From assembly GCA_963732775.1 (NCBI GenBank), contig CAVTAR010000001.1, forward strand, positions 2,232,001-2,296,000: a DNA stretch of 64,000 nucleotides. The letters are read 5' to 3'. This stretch comes from CAVRQM01 sp963732775. Its GTDB lineage: Bacteria; Pseudomonadota; Alphaproteobacteria; Acetobacterales; Acetobacteraceae. Positions within the stretch are counted from its first letter, which is position 1. Each line of letters opens with the position of its first letter. The position numbers and the translations under genes are program-made. Of this stretch, positions 44,331-53,089 are shown in pieces. Below the pieces are notes generated by a model. That model had not been told where the DNA came from, did no database searches, and saw only the letters and a list, made by a program, of their open reading frames with translations.

Positions 44331-45257
44331 CTATCCCGCGTGGAAGGCCTTGCCCAGCGCGGCGGGGGCCGACAGCTTCAGCCGTACCCGGTCGCGCGAG
44401 ATCAGCACCAGCACCAGCACCGTCACTAAGTACGGCAGCATCGCCAAAAGTTGCGGGTTCACGTGCAGGCCGAGTTCCTCGGCCTGGTACTGCGCGATCG
44501 TGACGAAGCCGAACAGCAAGGCCCCCAGCGCCAGCCACAGCGGCTTCCAGGTCGAGAACACCACCAGCGCCAGCGCGATCCAGCCGCGCCCGGCCACCAT
44601 GTTCTCGCTCCACATCGGCGTGTAGGCGAGGCTCAGATACGCGCCGCCCAGCCCGGCCATGGCGCCGCCGAACAGCACCGCCAGCAGCCGGACGCGCCGC
44701 ACCGGATAGCCGAGCGCGTGCGATACCTCGGCACTCTCGCCCACCGCGCGCAGCACGAGCCCCAGCCGGCTGCGGTACAGGAACAGCGAGACCGCGAACG
44801 GCAGCAGCAACGCAAGCCACACCAGCGGGTCGACCAGCAGCACCTGCTGCACCAGCGGGCCGGCATGGCTGAGGCCGGGCCAGAGGCGGGTAGCGAGCCC
44901 GGTGATGGCGATGCTCTGGAACGGGGCGCCGATCAGCGCCGACAGGCCGACGCCGAAAATGGTCAGGGCGAGCCCGGTCGCGACCTGGTTGGTATAGAGA
45001 TACAGCGTCAGCGCGGCGAACGCCGCCGCCATTGCCGCCCCCGCCAGCATCGCGGCCAGCAGCCCCGCCGCCGGGTTGCCGGTCGCGGCCGTGGCGAGGA
45101 AGCCGGCGGAGGCACCCACCAGCATCATCCCCTCCACGCCGAGGTTCAGCACGCCCGAGCGCTCGGCCACCAGCTCGCCGAAGCCCGCCAGCAGGAGCGG
45201 CGTGGCGGCGCGCAGGGTTGCCACCAGCATGGCGAGCGGGATGATCGCGTCATGCAC
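44331..45257 (-). CDS. ABC transporter permease, nucleoside/BMP-type, second subunit
   Basis: This 308-residue permease of the branched-chain/BMP-lipoprotein family has eight or so spans. The N-terminal ATPLLLAGFGELVAERSGVL, with NLGVEGMMLVGA, is typical of the YufQ/NupQ group, and the late FGFVTIAQYQAEELG is also conserved. GTG 45257 lies inside the end of the first permease gene, a short overlap. As the last gene of the xdh operon it should import purine bases or nucleosides. Confidence 0.88.
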   Translation of the reverse strand: MHDAIIPLAMLVATLRAATPLLLAGFGELVAERSGVLNLGVEGMMLVGASAGFLATAATGNPAAGLLAAMLAGAAMAAAFAALTLYLYTNQVATGLALTIFGVGLSALIGAPFQSIAITGLATRLWPGLSHAGPLVQQVLLVDPLVWLALLLPFAVSLFLYRSRLGLVLRAVGESAEVSHALGYPVRRVRLLAVLFGGAMAGLGGAYLSLAYTPMWSENMVAGRGWIALALVVFSTWKPLWLALGALLFGFVTIAQYQAEELGLHVNPQLLAMLPYLVTVLVLVLISRDRVRLKLSAPAALGKAFHAG

Positions 45258-46335
45258 GGCGAAGCGCCGGCCCGCGCACCAGCACAATTCGGTAGGCGAT
45301 CAGCACGTCGCACGCGAGCAGGAAGAACAGCAGCAAGCCCTGGATCACGCCCGTGACCGCAATTGGCACCTGCAAGGTGAGCTGCAGCCCCTCGCCGCCG
45401 AGATACAGCACCGCCATCAGCAGGCTTGCCAGCAGGATGCCAAAGGGATGCAGCCGGCCGAGGAAGGCCACGATGATGGCGGCGAACCCATAGCCAGGCG
45501 AGATGCTGGGGGTGAGCTGCCCGCCCGGCCCCGCCACCTCAAAGATGCCGGCGAGCCCGGCCAGCGCGCCCGACAGCAGCAGGCAGAACCATACCGTGCC
45601 GGTTTCGGAGAACCCGGCGTAGCGCGCGGCGGCCGGCGCCAGGCCCACGACGCGGATCTGGAACCCCATCAGCGTGCGCCCGAGCAGCACCCAGGCGAGC
45701 GGCACCACGGCGAGTGCCGCGAGCGCCCCCACATGCAGGCGAGTGTCCCCCACCAGGATCGGCAGCAACGCGTCGCCCTCGAACATGCGGGTCTGTGGGA
45801 AGCTGAAGCCCTGCGGGTCGCGCCACGGGCCGTGCACGAGGTAGCTCAGGAACTGCAGCGCCACATAGGTCAGCATCAGCGTGGTCAGGATCTCGTGCGC
45901 GTGGAAGCGGGTGCGCAGGAACGCCGGGATCGCCGCCCACGCGGCGCCGCCGGCGAGCCCCGCCAGGCACATCAGCGGCAGCAGCCAGGAATGGCCCTGC
46001 CCGCCGAACGCCAGCGCCACGCCGCCGCCGGCGATCGCTCCCATGGTGAACTGGCCCTCGGCGCCGATGTTCCACACCTGTGCCCGCACGCCGATGGCGA
46101 TGCCGATCGCGCACAGCAGCAGCGGCGTCGCCTTCAGCGCGAGTTCGGCGAGATTGTCCGTGCTCGACAGCGGGGCTAAGAACAGCACCTCCAGCGCCCG
46201 CACAGGGTCGCGGCCGAACGCCGCGAACAGCAGCGAGAGCGCCACCACGGACAGCGCCGCCGCCAGCAGCGGCGAGGCCCACAGCATGACCCTGGCCGGC
46301 TGCTCCCGCGCAACGAGCCGGGGCGTGAGCGTCAC
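45250..46335 (-). CDS. ABC transporter permease, nucleoside/BMP-type, first subunit
   Basis: This 361-residue permease of the YufP/NupP group has the conserved loop VWNIGAEGQFTMGAIAGGG, typical of this family, and FHAHEILTTLMLTYVALQF. There are about ten hydrophobic spans. GTG 46335 overlaps the ATPase stop (GTGA). The frame stays open far upstream through the ATPase gene, but that part has no protein character. It pairs with the downstream permease and the tandem ATPase. Confidence 0.88.
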   Translation of the reverse strand: MTLTPRLVAREQPARVMLWASPLLAAALSVVALSLLFAAFGRDPVRALEVLFLAPLSSTDNLAELALKATPLLLCAIGIAIGVRAQVWNIGAEGQFTMGAIAGGGVALAFGGQGHSWLLPLMCLAGLAGGAAWAAIPAFLRTRFHAHEILTTLMLTYVALQFLSYLVHGPWRDPQGFSFPQTRMFEGDALLPILVGDTRLHVGALAALAVVPLAWVLLGRTLMGFQIRVVGLAPAAARYAGFSETGTVWFCLLLSGALAGLAGIFEVAGPGGQLTPSISPGYGFAAIIVAFLGRLHPFGILLASLLMAVLYLGGEGLQLTLQVPIAVTGVIQGLLLFFLLACDVLIAYRIVLVRGPALRRA

Positions 46336-47879
46336 GCCGCAACCCGTTCCAAGACGTCGGGCGTCGGCGGCGCGTGCCCGCCCATCAGCAACCCCACGGC
46401 GTTCACGTCGGTGTCGCCCACCGCCACCGGCGCAGACAGCCGCCCGCGCGACAGCACCGCAATGCGGTCGCATACCTCGAACAGTTCGGCGAGATCCTCG
46501 CTCACCACCAGCACGCCCGCCCCGGCCTCGGCGAGGTCGATCAGCGCCTGGTGGATCGTGAGCGTGGCACCGATGTCGACGCCCCAGGTCGGGTGGGCGG
46601 CCACCAGCAGCCGAGGCGTCTGCGCCATCTCGCGGCCGATGATGAACTTCTGCATGTTGCCGCCAGACAGACTGGCGCCCACGACCGCCACGCCGCCGGC
46701 GGCGACCCGGAACCGCTCGATGATCCTTCCCGCAAGCGCCAGGACGGCACGGAACCGCAGCCAGCCATGGACGGAGAACTCGGGGCTTTGCCAGGTGGTC
46801 AGCAGCGCGTTCTCGGCCAGCGACATTTCCGCCACCGCCCCCCGCCCGAGCCGTTCTTCCGGCACGAACGCGAGCCCCATCCGCCGCCGCGCAGCCGGCG
46901 TGGCGTGGCCCGCCGCGTGGCCGGCGATATAGACCGCCTGCGCAAGCACCGACCGGCGCTCGCCCGAGAGCGCCGCCAGCAATTCCTTCTGCCCATTGCC
47001 GGCGACCCCGGCCACGCCGCAGATCTCGCCGGCGCGCACCACCAGGCGGAGATCGTGCAGCGTGGTGCCGAAGGGCTCGTCGGCGGCCAGTGTCAGCCCA
47101 CCCAGCACCAGGCATTCCGCGCCCCGTGTCGCCGCGCTTGCAACGGACGCGTTGCGCCTGCACGCCGGCACGTCGCTGCCGGTCATCAGCCGCGCCAGCG
47201 CCGTAGGACTGCTGGCCCGCGGGTCCGCGGTGCCGGAGACGCGGCCGGCGCGGAGCACGGTCGCGCACTCGCATAGCGCGATGATCTCGTCGAGCTTGTG
47301 GCTGATGTAGAGGATGCTGCATCCCTCGGCGGCCAGCCGGCGCAGCACCGCGAACAGGTCGCCCACCTCCTGCGGCGTCAGCACCGAGGTCGGCTCGTCC
47401 ATGATCAGCAGCTTCGGCTGTTGCAGCAGGCAGCGCAGGATTTCGACGCGCTGGCGCTCGCCGACCGACAGGTGGTGGACGTGCCGCCCCGGCTCGATCG
47501 CCAGGCCGTACTGCCGCGCCGTGTCGGCGATGCGGGCGGAGAGCTCTCGCAGGCTCTCGCGCGTGGCCAGACCGAGGGCGATGTTCTCCGCGACCGTCAG
47601 GCTCTCGAACAGCGAGAAGTGCTGGAACACCATGCCGATGCCGAGTGCGCGCGCGACGTTCGGGCTGGTGATGGCAACCGGCGCTCCCTCCCATGAAAGG
47701 CTGCCAGAATCGGGCTGTACGACCCCGTAGATGATCTTGACCAGCGTGCTCTTGCCCGCACCGTTCTCTCCGAGCAGCGCGTGGATCTCTCCCGCGCGCA
47801 CCTGAAGGTCGATGGCGTCGTTGGCGAGCGTGGAAGCATAGCGCTTGGTAATCCCAACGAGGGCAAGCCGCGGCGGCAT
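46332..47879 (-). CDS. ABC transporter ATPase with two NBDs, nucleoside-type
   Basis: This 515-residue tandem ATPase is of the RbsA/NupO type. NBD1 has GENGAGKSTLVKIIYG, LSVGERQRVEILRCLL and LLIMDEPTSVLTPQE. NBD2 has a degenerate P-loop GVAGNGQKELLAALSG but a normal signature LSGGNMQKFIIGREM. The BMP-type NBD1 segment QHFSLFESLTVAENIALG is characteristic of nucleoside and guanosine uptake systems. ATG 47879 overlaps the stop of the deaminase (ATGA-type). No BMP-type binding protein is found in the operon. Confidence 0.93.
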   Translation of the reverse strand: MPPRLALVGITKRYASTLANDAIDLQVRAGEIHALLGENGAGKSTLVKIIYGVVQPDSGSLSWEGAPVAITSPNVARALGIGMVFQHFSLFESLTVAENIALGLATRESLRELSARIADTARQYGLAIEPGRHVHHLSVGERQRVEILRCLLQQPKLLIMDEPTSVLTPQEVGDLFAVLRRLAAEGCSILYISHKLDEIIALCECATVLRAGRVSGTADPRASSPTALARLMTGSDVPACRRNASVASAATRGAECLVLGGLTLAADEPFGTTLHDLRLVVRAGEICGVAGVAGNGQKELLAALSGERRSVLAQAVYIAGHAAGHATPAARRRMGLAFVPEERLGRGAVAEMSLAENALLTTWQSPEFSVHGWLRFRAVLALAGRIIERFRVAAGGVAVVGASLSGGNMQKFIIGREMAQTPRLLVAAHPTWGVDIGATLTIHQALIDLAEAGAGVLVVSEDLAELFEVCDRIAVLSRGRLSAPVAVGDTDVNAVGLLMGGHAPPTPDVLERVAA

Positions 47880-48350
47880 CAGTACGCCACCCGGTCGGGC
47901 TTGCTCGCCCATGCCTCGAACGCCACGCGCGCCTCGTCGGGCAGCAGCGGCGCGGTCGGGATCGCGCGCCGGTCGAGCGGCCGCGCCACCTCGTCGTACA
48001 GGAACGAGTTCGTCGAAGCCGATCGAGGCGGCAGCCTGGCGGTCGTTGCCGAACCAGATACGGTCGAGGCGCGCCCAGTAGATCGCGGCGAGGCACATCG
48101 GGCACGGCTCGCAACTGGTGTAGATGTCGAGCCCTCGCAAGTCGAAGCGTCCCAAAGCCTCGCAGGCGCGGCGGATTGCTACCATTTCGGCGTGCGCGGT
48201 GGGATCGTTGCTGGAGGTGACGAGGTTCCAGCCTTCGGCGACGATCTCCCCGCTATACGCGATCACCGCCCCAAACGGGCCGCCCGCGCCTGCCTCCATC
48301 ATCTCGTGCGACAGCGCGATCGCGCGGCGCATCAGCGCCTCAGGAGTCAC
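47879..48350 (-). CDS. guaD: Nucleoside/guanine deaminase, CDA fold (one frameshift)
   Basis: This is a cytidine-deaminase-fold protein of about 156 residues. The zinc site is HAEMVAIRRACEALG with the proton-shuttle Glu, and YTSCEPCPMCLAAIYWARLD. The opening MRRAIALSHEMMEAGAGGPF and later IWFGNDRQAAASIGFD fit GuaD-type guanine deaminases. An indel near 48008 moves the C-terminus to a frame reading FLYDEVARPLDRRAIPT and ending with a TGA that overlaps the ATPase start. GTG 48350 overlaps the xdhC stop. It converts guanine to xanthine, the substrate of the neighbouring dehydrogenase. Confidence 0.88.
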
Positions 48351-49195
48351 GCCGACACCGCGACACAGCTTGCGCAGGCACCGTCGCAGCCGGCCGGGGA
48401 CTGCAACGCGAGCACGTTGTCGCGCGCCTGCATCGCTGGCGCTCCACGCACTTGCAGGAGCTGCGCCGCGACCGCAATGGCAATCTCCGCTGGCAGTTTT
48501 CCGCCCACGCCGGGTACGCCGACCGGGCAGACGAGCCGGCCAGGGTCGATTGCCGCGCGGATCAGACGCGCCCGGAAACCGGCCGCCTTAGTGGCCGAGC
48601 CGATGAGGCCCACGAAACCGAGATCGTCGCGCTGCAACGCCGCCTGCACGATGCGATAGTCGAGCGCGTGATCGTGCGTCATCACCAGCACCGAAGCGCC
48701 GCTCGCCAGCCGCGCAATTTCGGCCTCGGGCGTCTGCGACGCGCAGACCACGACATTCGACGGCGGCAACGGCGGGAACTGGTCCGGCCGAGCATCGATC
48801 CAGCGCACGCGGCAGGGCAGGTCGGCCAGCAGGCGCACCAGCGCCTGGCCGACGTGACCCGCACCAAACAGGGCAACGGACCAGGCATCCACGAACAGCG
48901 GCTCGAACAGCACGCGCACGTGCCCGCCGCAGCACTGGCCGAGCGCGGGACCGAGCGCGAAATCCTGCACCAGCGGCGTCGAGGCCCGCTCCCGCAGGAA
49001 CCCGCGCGCAAGCGTCGTGCAGCGGTACTCCAGCGTACCGCCGCCGATGCTGCCGTCCTGCGCAGCGGCCGTGACGACGAACTTCGCGCCGGCTCCGCGG
49101 GGCGTGGAGCCGCGCGCTTCCACCACGGTGACCAGAACCGCCGGCCTGCCAGCATGTTCGTGCGCGGCGAGGGCCGCGATCCAGGCTTCCGTCAT
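48347..49195 (-). CDS. xdhC: Xanthine dehydrogenase accessory protein XdhC
   Basis: This 282-residue molybdenum-cofactor sulfuration and insertion chaperone shows GRPAVLVTVVEARGSTPRGA at the start, LGPALGQCCGGHVRVLFEPL, then a Rossmann segment WSVALFGAGHVGQALVRLLA and the late DLGFVGLIGSATKAAGF. These are the XdhC-CoxI family motifs. ATG 49195 overlaps the xdhB stop, and its TGA overlaps the deaminase GTG. Confidence 0.95.
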   Translation of the reverse strand: MTEAWIAALAAHEHAGRPAVLVTVVEARGSTPRGAGAKFVVTAAAQDGSIGGGTLEYRCTTLARGFLRERASTPLVQDFALGPALGQCCGGHVRVLFEPLFVDAWSVALFGAGHVGQALVRLLADLPCRVRWIDARPDQFPPLPPSNVVVCASQTPEAEIARLASGASVLVMTHDHALDYRIVQAALQRDDLGFVGLIGSATKAAGFRARLIRAAIDPGRLVCPVGVPGVGGKLPAEIAIAVAAQLLQVRGAPAMQARDNVLALQSPAGCDGACASCVAVSA

Positions 49196-51531
49196 TCCGC
49201 CGCCTCGGCGAGCGGTACCGTGACGACGGCACGGCGGCCCTCAATCGCCATCAGCACGCGCTCCGGCGTCGCCGGCCCGTCGAGCGCCAGCGCCCCCTCG
49301 CCCACCGAGGCGATCGCGTCGCGCAGCGCATGGAACACCGACAGGCCGTGCATCAGCGGCGGCTCGCCCACCGCCTTGGAACGGAAGATCGCGTCCTCGC
49401 GGTTGCTGCCGCCCGACCACAGCGCCACCCGCAGATCGGCCGGCACGTCGCCGGCGACGGGGATCTTGTAGGTGCTTGGCGCGTGCGTGCGTAGCCGGCC
49501 CTCCGCGTCCCACCACAGCTCCTCGGTGGTGAGCCAGCCCATGCCCTGCACGAACCCGCCCTCGATCTGGCCGAGGTCGATGGCGGGGTTCAGCGAGCGC
49601 CCGGCGTCGTGCAGGATGTCGACGCGGCGGACGCGATACTCGCCGGTGAGTGTGTCCACCTCCACCTCCGAGCAGGAGGCGCCGTACGCGAAGTAGTAGA
49701 ACGGCCGTCCGCGATGCTGCTCGCGGTTGTAGTGGAGCTTTGGCGTGGCATAGTAGCCGGCCGCCGAGAGTTGCACGCGCGCATGGTGCGCGAGCTTCGC
49801 GAGCCCGCCGAAGCTCATGCGCTCGCCGCCGCCCCAGACCTCCCCGTCTTCGAAGCGGATCGTCTCGGCCGGCACGTCAAACTTTGCCGCGGCCACCTCT
49901 GCCAGCCGGTCGCGGATGGCGCACGCGGCAGCGGCGGCGGCGGCCCCGTTCAGGTCGCTGCCGGAGGAGGCGGCGGTCGGCGAGGTGTTCGGCACCTTGT
50001 CGGTACGGGTCGCGGTGATGCGCACGCGCGAGAGCGGCAGGCCGAGGATTTCGGCGACCACTTGCGCGACCTTGACGAACAGCCCTTGCCCCATTTCGGT
50101 GCCGCCATGGTTCAACATGACGCTGCCGTCGGTGTAGACGTGCAGCAGCGCGCCCGCCTGGTTCATGTGGGTCAGCGTGAAGGAGATGCCAAACTTGATC
50201 GGGGTCAAGGCGAGCCCGCGCCTGATCCAGGGGTTCGCCGCGTTGAACGCATCGACCTCGGCGCGGCGGCGCGCATACTCGGCGCTGTCAGCCAGTTCGG
50301 ACATGATCTCCGTCGCGACGTTGTCCTCGACCGTCATGTGATACGGGGTGACGTCGCGCTCGCCCACGCCGTACAGGTTGCGCGTGCGCACCTCGAGAGG
50401 ATCGCGGTGCAGGGCCCGGGCGATCTCGTCCAGCACGTGCTCGATCGCAAACATTCCCTGCGGGCCGCCGAAGCCGCGGAACGCGGTGTTGCTGACCGTG
50501 TTGGTCTTGCAGCGATGCGACACGATCTCGACGTGCGGCAGGAAGTAGGCATTGTCGGCGTGGAACATCGCCCGGTCGTTGATGGCGCCCGACAGGTCCG
50601 GGGAAAAGCCGCAGCGGCCGCACAGCTCGAAGCGGATCGCCTCGATGCGACCCTCGTCGTCGAAGCCGACGTCGAAGTCGATGCGGAAATCGTGGCGCTT
50701 CCCGGTCAACACCATGTCGTCGTCGCGGTCGAGCCGCAGCTTCACCGGCCGGCCGGTTCGCTGGGCGAGAAGTGCGGCGATCACCGCGATCTGCGAGGCC
50801 TGGCTTTCCTTGCCGCCGAAGCCGCCGCCCATGCGCCGCGTCTCGCACACCACGGCGTGATCGTGCAGGGCGAGCGAGCGCGCGACCAGATGTTGCACCT
50901 CGGTCGGGTGCTGGGTGGACGAGTAGACGTGCAGGTCGCCGCCCTCGCCGGGGACGGCCATGGCTACCTGGCCCTCGAGGTAGAAGTGTTCCTGCCCGCC
51001 GACGCGCACGCGGCCTCCCAGCCGGTGCCTCGCGCGCGACAACGCCGCCTCAGGCTCGCCGCGCCGCATGGTCTGCGACGGCAGCACGAACGCTCCCGCC
51101 TGCATCGCCGCGTCGATGTCTAGAATCGGCGGCAGCACCTCGTACTCGATCCGCGCCCGCATGGCGGCGTGGTAGGCGGCGGCGATGCTGTCGGCGGCAA
51201 CCGCGAACAGCGACTGGCCATGGTACTCCACCAGCGCGTCGGCGAAGATCGGGTCACCGGGAAAGGCGGGACCCACGTCGTTGATGCCGGGGATGTCGGC
51301 GGCCGACATCGCCGCGGCCACCCCCGGCGCGGTCGCGACATCGGACAGGTCGAGTTGCGTGACCCGCGCGTGCGCGTGTTCGGACAGACGCACATAGGCG
51401 TGCAGCAGGTCGCGCGGCTCGGCGATGTCGTCGACGTAGACGGCGCTGCCGTCGACGTGCTTCTCCGCGCTGTCGTGCGCGCGCTCGTGACCCACCACGC
51501 GCGTGGCCGAGATGGGAGCCATGACGTTCAT
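49192..51531 (-). CDS. xdhB: Xanthine dehydrogenase molybdopterin-binding subunit
   Basis: This 779-residue large subunit has Moco-binding motifs in order: RRMGGGFGGKESQASQIA, NTAFRGFGGPQGMFAIEHVL, HGGTEMGQGLFVKVAQVVA, TAASSGSDLNGAA and the catalytic glutamate in SKAVGEPPLMHGLSVF. It hydroxylates hypoxanthine or xanthine to urate using water oxygen. ATG 51531 overlaps the xdhA stop (ATGA). The frame is open further upstream, but MNVMAPIS fits the family start. Confidence 0.96.
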   Translation of the reverse strand: MNVMAPISATRVVGHERAHDSAEKHVDGSAVYVDDIAEPRDLLHAYVRLSEHAHARVTQLDLSDVATAPGVAAAMSAADIPGINDVGPAFPGDPIFADALVEYHGQSLFAVAADSIAAAYHAAMRARIEYEVLPPILDIDAAMQAGAFVLPSQTMRRGEPEAALSRARHRLGGRVRVGGQEHFYLEGQVAMAVPGEGGDLHVYSSTQHPTEVQHLVARSLALHDHAVVCETRRMGGGFGGKESQASQIAVIAALLAQRTGRPVKLRLDRDDDMVLTGKRHDFRIDFDVGFDDEGRIEAIRFELCGRCGFSPDLSGAINDRAMFHADNAYFLPHVEIVSHRCKTNTVSNTAFRGFGGPQGMFAIEHVLDEIARALHRDPLEVRTRNLYGVGERDVTPYHMTVEDNVATEIMSELADSAEYARRRAEVDAFNAANPWIRRGLALTPIKFGISFTLTHMNQAGALLHVYTDGSVMLNHGGTEMGQGLFVKVAQVVAEILGLPLSRVRITATRTDKVPNTSPTAASSGSDLNGAAAAAAACAIRDRLAEVAAAKFDVPAETIRFEDGEVWGGGERMSFGGLAKLAHHARVQLSAAGYYATPKLHYNREQHRGRPFYYFAYGASCSEVEVDTLTGEYRVRRVDILHDAGRSLNPAIDLGQIEGGFVQGMGWLTTEELWWDAEGRLRTHAPSTYKIPVAGDVPADLRVALWSGGSNREDAIFRSKAVGEPPLMHGLSVFHALRDAIASVGEGALALDGPATPERVLMAIEGRRAVVTVPLAEAAE

Positions 51532-52949
51532 GCGGCGATCGGTTCGAGACGGGTGCGGACGTCCTGGCCCGACGTCTCCAGCCACAGCTTCAGCAGCAGG
51601 TTTTTCGCCACCGTCGCGCGATAAGCGGCCGAGGCGCGCATGTCGCTGAGCGGCCGCAGCGTCGCGTCCATCGCGCGAAAACCGTGTTCGACGGTCTCGC
51701 GCGTCCAAGGTTTGCCGATCAGCGCCTGCTCCAGCGCGACCGCGCGCACGGGGGTCGCCGCCATGCCGCCGAAGCCGGCCCGGAGGTCGCGCACGACGCC
51801 ATCCTCGAGCCGCAGGCGGAACGCGGCGCAGACGGCGGAGATGTCCTCCTCGAGCCGCTTGCTCACTTTGTAGACGCGCAGAATATCATGCATCAGCGGG
51901 ATCACAACGCTCTCGATCAGACTTCCCGGCGGACAGCGATGGCGGCGATAGCCGGTGAAGAACTCTGCCGCCGCGACCTCGCGCGTGTCGCTGCCGGTGC
52001 GCACCCGCACCGTCGCATCCAGCGCGATCAACGCCGGCGGCACGTCGCCGATCGGCGAGGCGGTGCCGAGATTGCCGCCGATGGTGCCGCGATGCCGGAT
52101 CTGGCGCGACCCGAGCCGGCGCAGCATCGCGCCGAGTTCCGGCCACTCCGCTTCCAGCGCCGGCAGCGCGTCCTCGTACGGCAGCCCCGCGTCGAGGCGC
52201 AGGTGCGTGGCCGTGCGCTCCACGCCGGCGGCAAGGCGATCGAGCGCGATCAGCTTCGCCAACGTCCGCCGCTGCTTCGTCACCAGCAACGCGAGGTCGG
52301 TGCCGCCCGCCAGCAGCATCGCGTCGGGCTGCGCCTGAGCCAGCCCCGCCGCCTCGTCGAGCGTGCGCGGCGACCAGTAGGTCTGCCCCTCATGCTTGAT
52401 GCACAGCGAATCCCGCGGCAGCGAATGCAGCGCCGACGACACGAACTCGGCGGCGGCGAGCCCGCCGCACGCATCGAGCGCCGCTTCCACGATCGGCCGG
52501 TACCCGGTGCAGCGGCACAGATTGCCCGCCAGCGCCTCGCACACCTCCGCCCGACCCGCGCCCGGCGAATTGTGGCCCAGCGCGAACAGCGACATCACGA
52601 ACCCCGGCGTGCAGAACCCGCACTGGCTGGCGTGGTGCGCCACCATCGCCCGCTGCACCGGATGCGGCGCGCCGTCGGCTGCACGCAGATGCTCCACGGT
52701 CAGCAGATGTCGCCCATCCAGCGCACCGATGAACAGCAGGCAGGCATTGACCGGCCGCCAGCGCACCCCCTCACCCGCCGGCTCGCCGACGGCCACCGTG
52801 CAGGCGCCGCAGTCGCCCTCCGCGCAGCCCTCCTTGGTGCCGAGCGCGCGCGTGTGGAGGCGCAGCCATTCCAGCACCGTCGTGGTCGGCGACACGCCGG
52901 ACAGGCTGACTTCCGTGTCGCCGTAGATGAAGCGAATGTCCGCGCGCAC
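51528..52949 (-). CDS. xdhA: Xanthine dehydrogenase small subunit
   Basis: This 473-residue subunit has an N-terminal 2Fe-2S ferredoxin domain (KEGCAEGDCGACTVAV), a second 2Fe-2S domain (HASQCGFCTPGFVMSLF, AGNLCRCTGYRPIVEA), and an FAD domain from about residue 190 (AMLLAGGTDLALLVTKQRR, RHRGTIGGNLGTASPIGD). It passes electrons from the Moco subunit to NAD. The start is GTG 52949. It is the first gene of the purine operon, divergent from alanine dehydrogenase with 140 bases between; an operon promoter should lie there. Confidence 0.95.
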   Translation of the reverse strand: MRADIRFIYGDTEVSLSGVSPTTTVLEWLRLHTRALGTKEGCAEGDCGACTVAVGEPAGEGVRWRPVNACLLFIGALDGRHLLTVEHLRAADGAPHPVQRAMVAHHASQCGFCTPGFVMSLFALGHNSPGAGRAEVCEALAGNLCRCTGYRPIVEAALDACGGLAAAEFVSSALHSLPRDSLCIKHEGQTYWSPRTLDEAAGLAQAQPDAMLLAGGTDLALLVTKQRRTLAKLIALDRLAAGVERTATHLRLDAGLPYEDALPALEAEWPELGAMLRRLGSRQIRHRGTIGGNLGTASPIGDVPPALIALDATVRVRTGSDTREVAAAEFFTGYRRHRCPPGSLIESVVIPLMHDILRVYKVSKRLEEDISAVCAAFRLRLEDGVVRDLRAGFGGMAATPVRAVALEQALIGKPWTRETVEHGFRAMDATLRPLSDMRASAAYRATVAKNLLLKLWLETSGQDVRTRLEPIAA

Positions 52950-53089
52950 CCATCGTCCCCGCGAGCCAAGAAGCCAAGGCTACGCCCGGCCACGCTGGCC
53001 GCGCAAATACCGTGCCGCGTAGCACCATAGGCATATGGCGATGCGCCGGCACGCGGGCTAGAAGCGACCTGCCTGGGGGAGAGACAGCA

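Noticed and set aside
45250..48114. Apparent 954-residue open frame on minus joining ATPase region and first permease
   Set aside because: Only the part from GTG 46335 has permease character; upstream it is an out-of-frame shadow of the ATPase gene in GC-rich DNA.
46332..48350. Apparent fusion of guanine deaminase to the ABC ATPase (672 residues)
   Set aside because: The open frame arises from an indel near 48008. The second part of the deaminase is in another frame and has its own stop overlapping the ATPase start.
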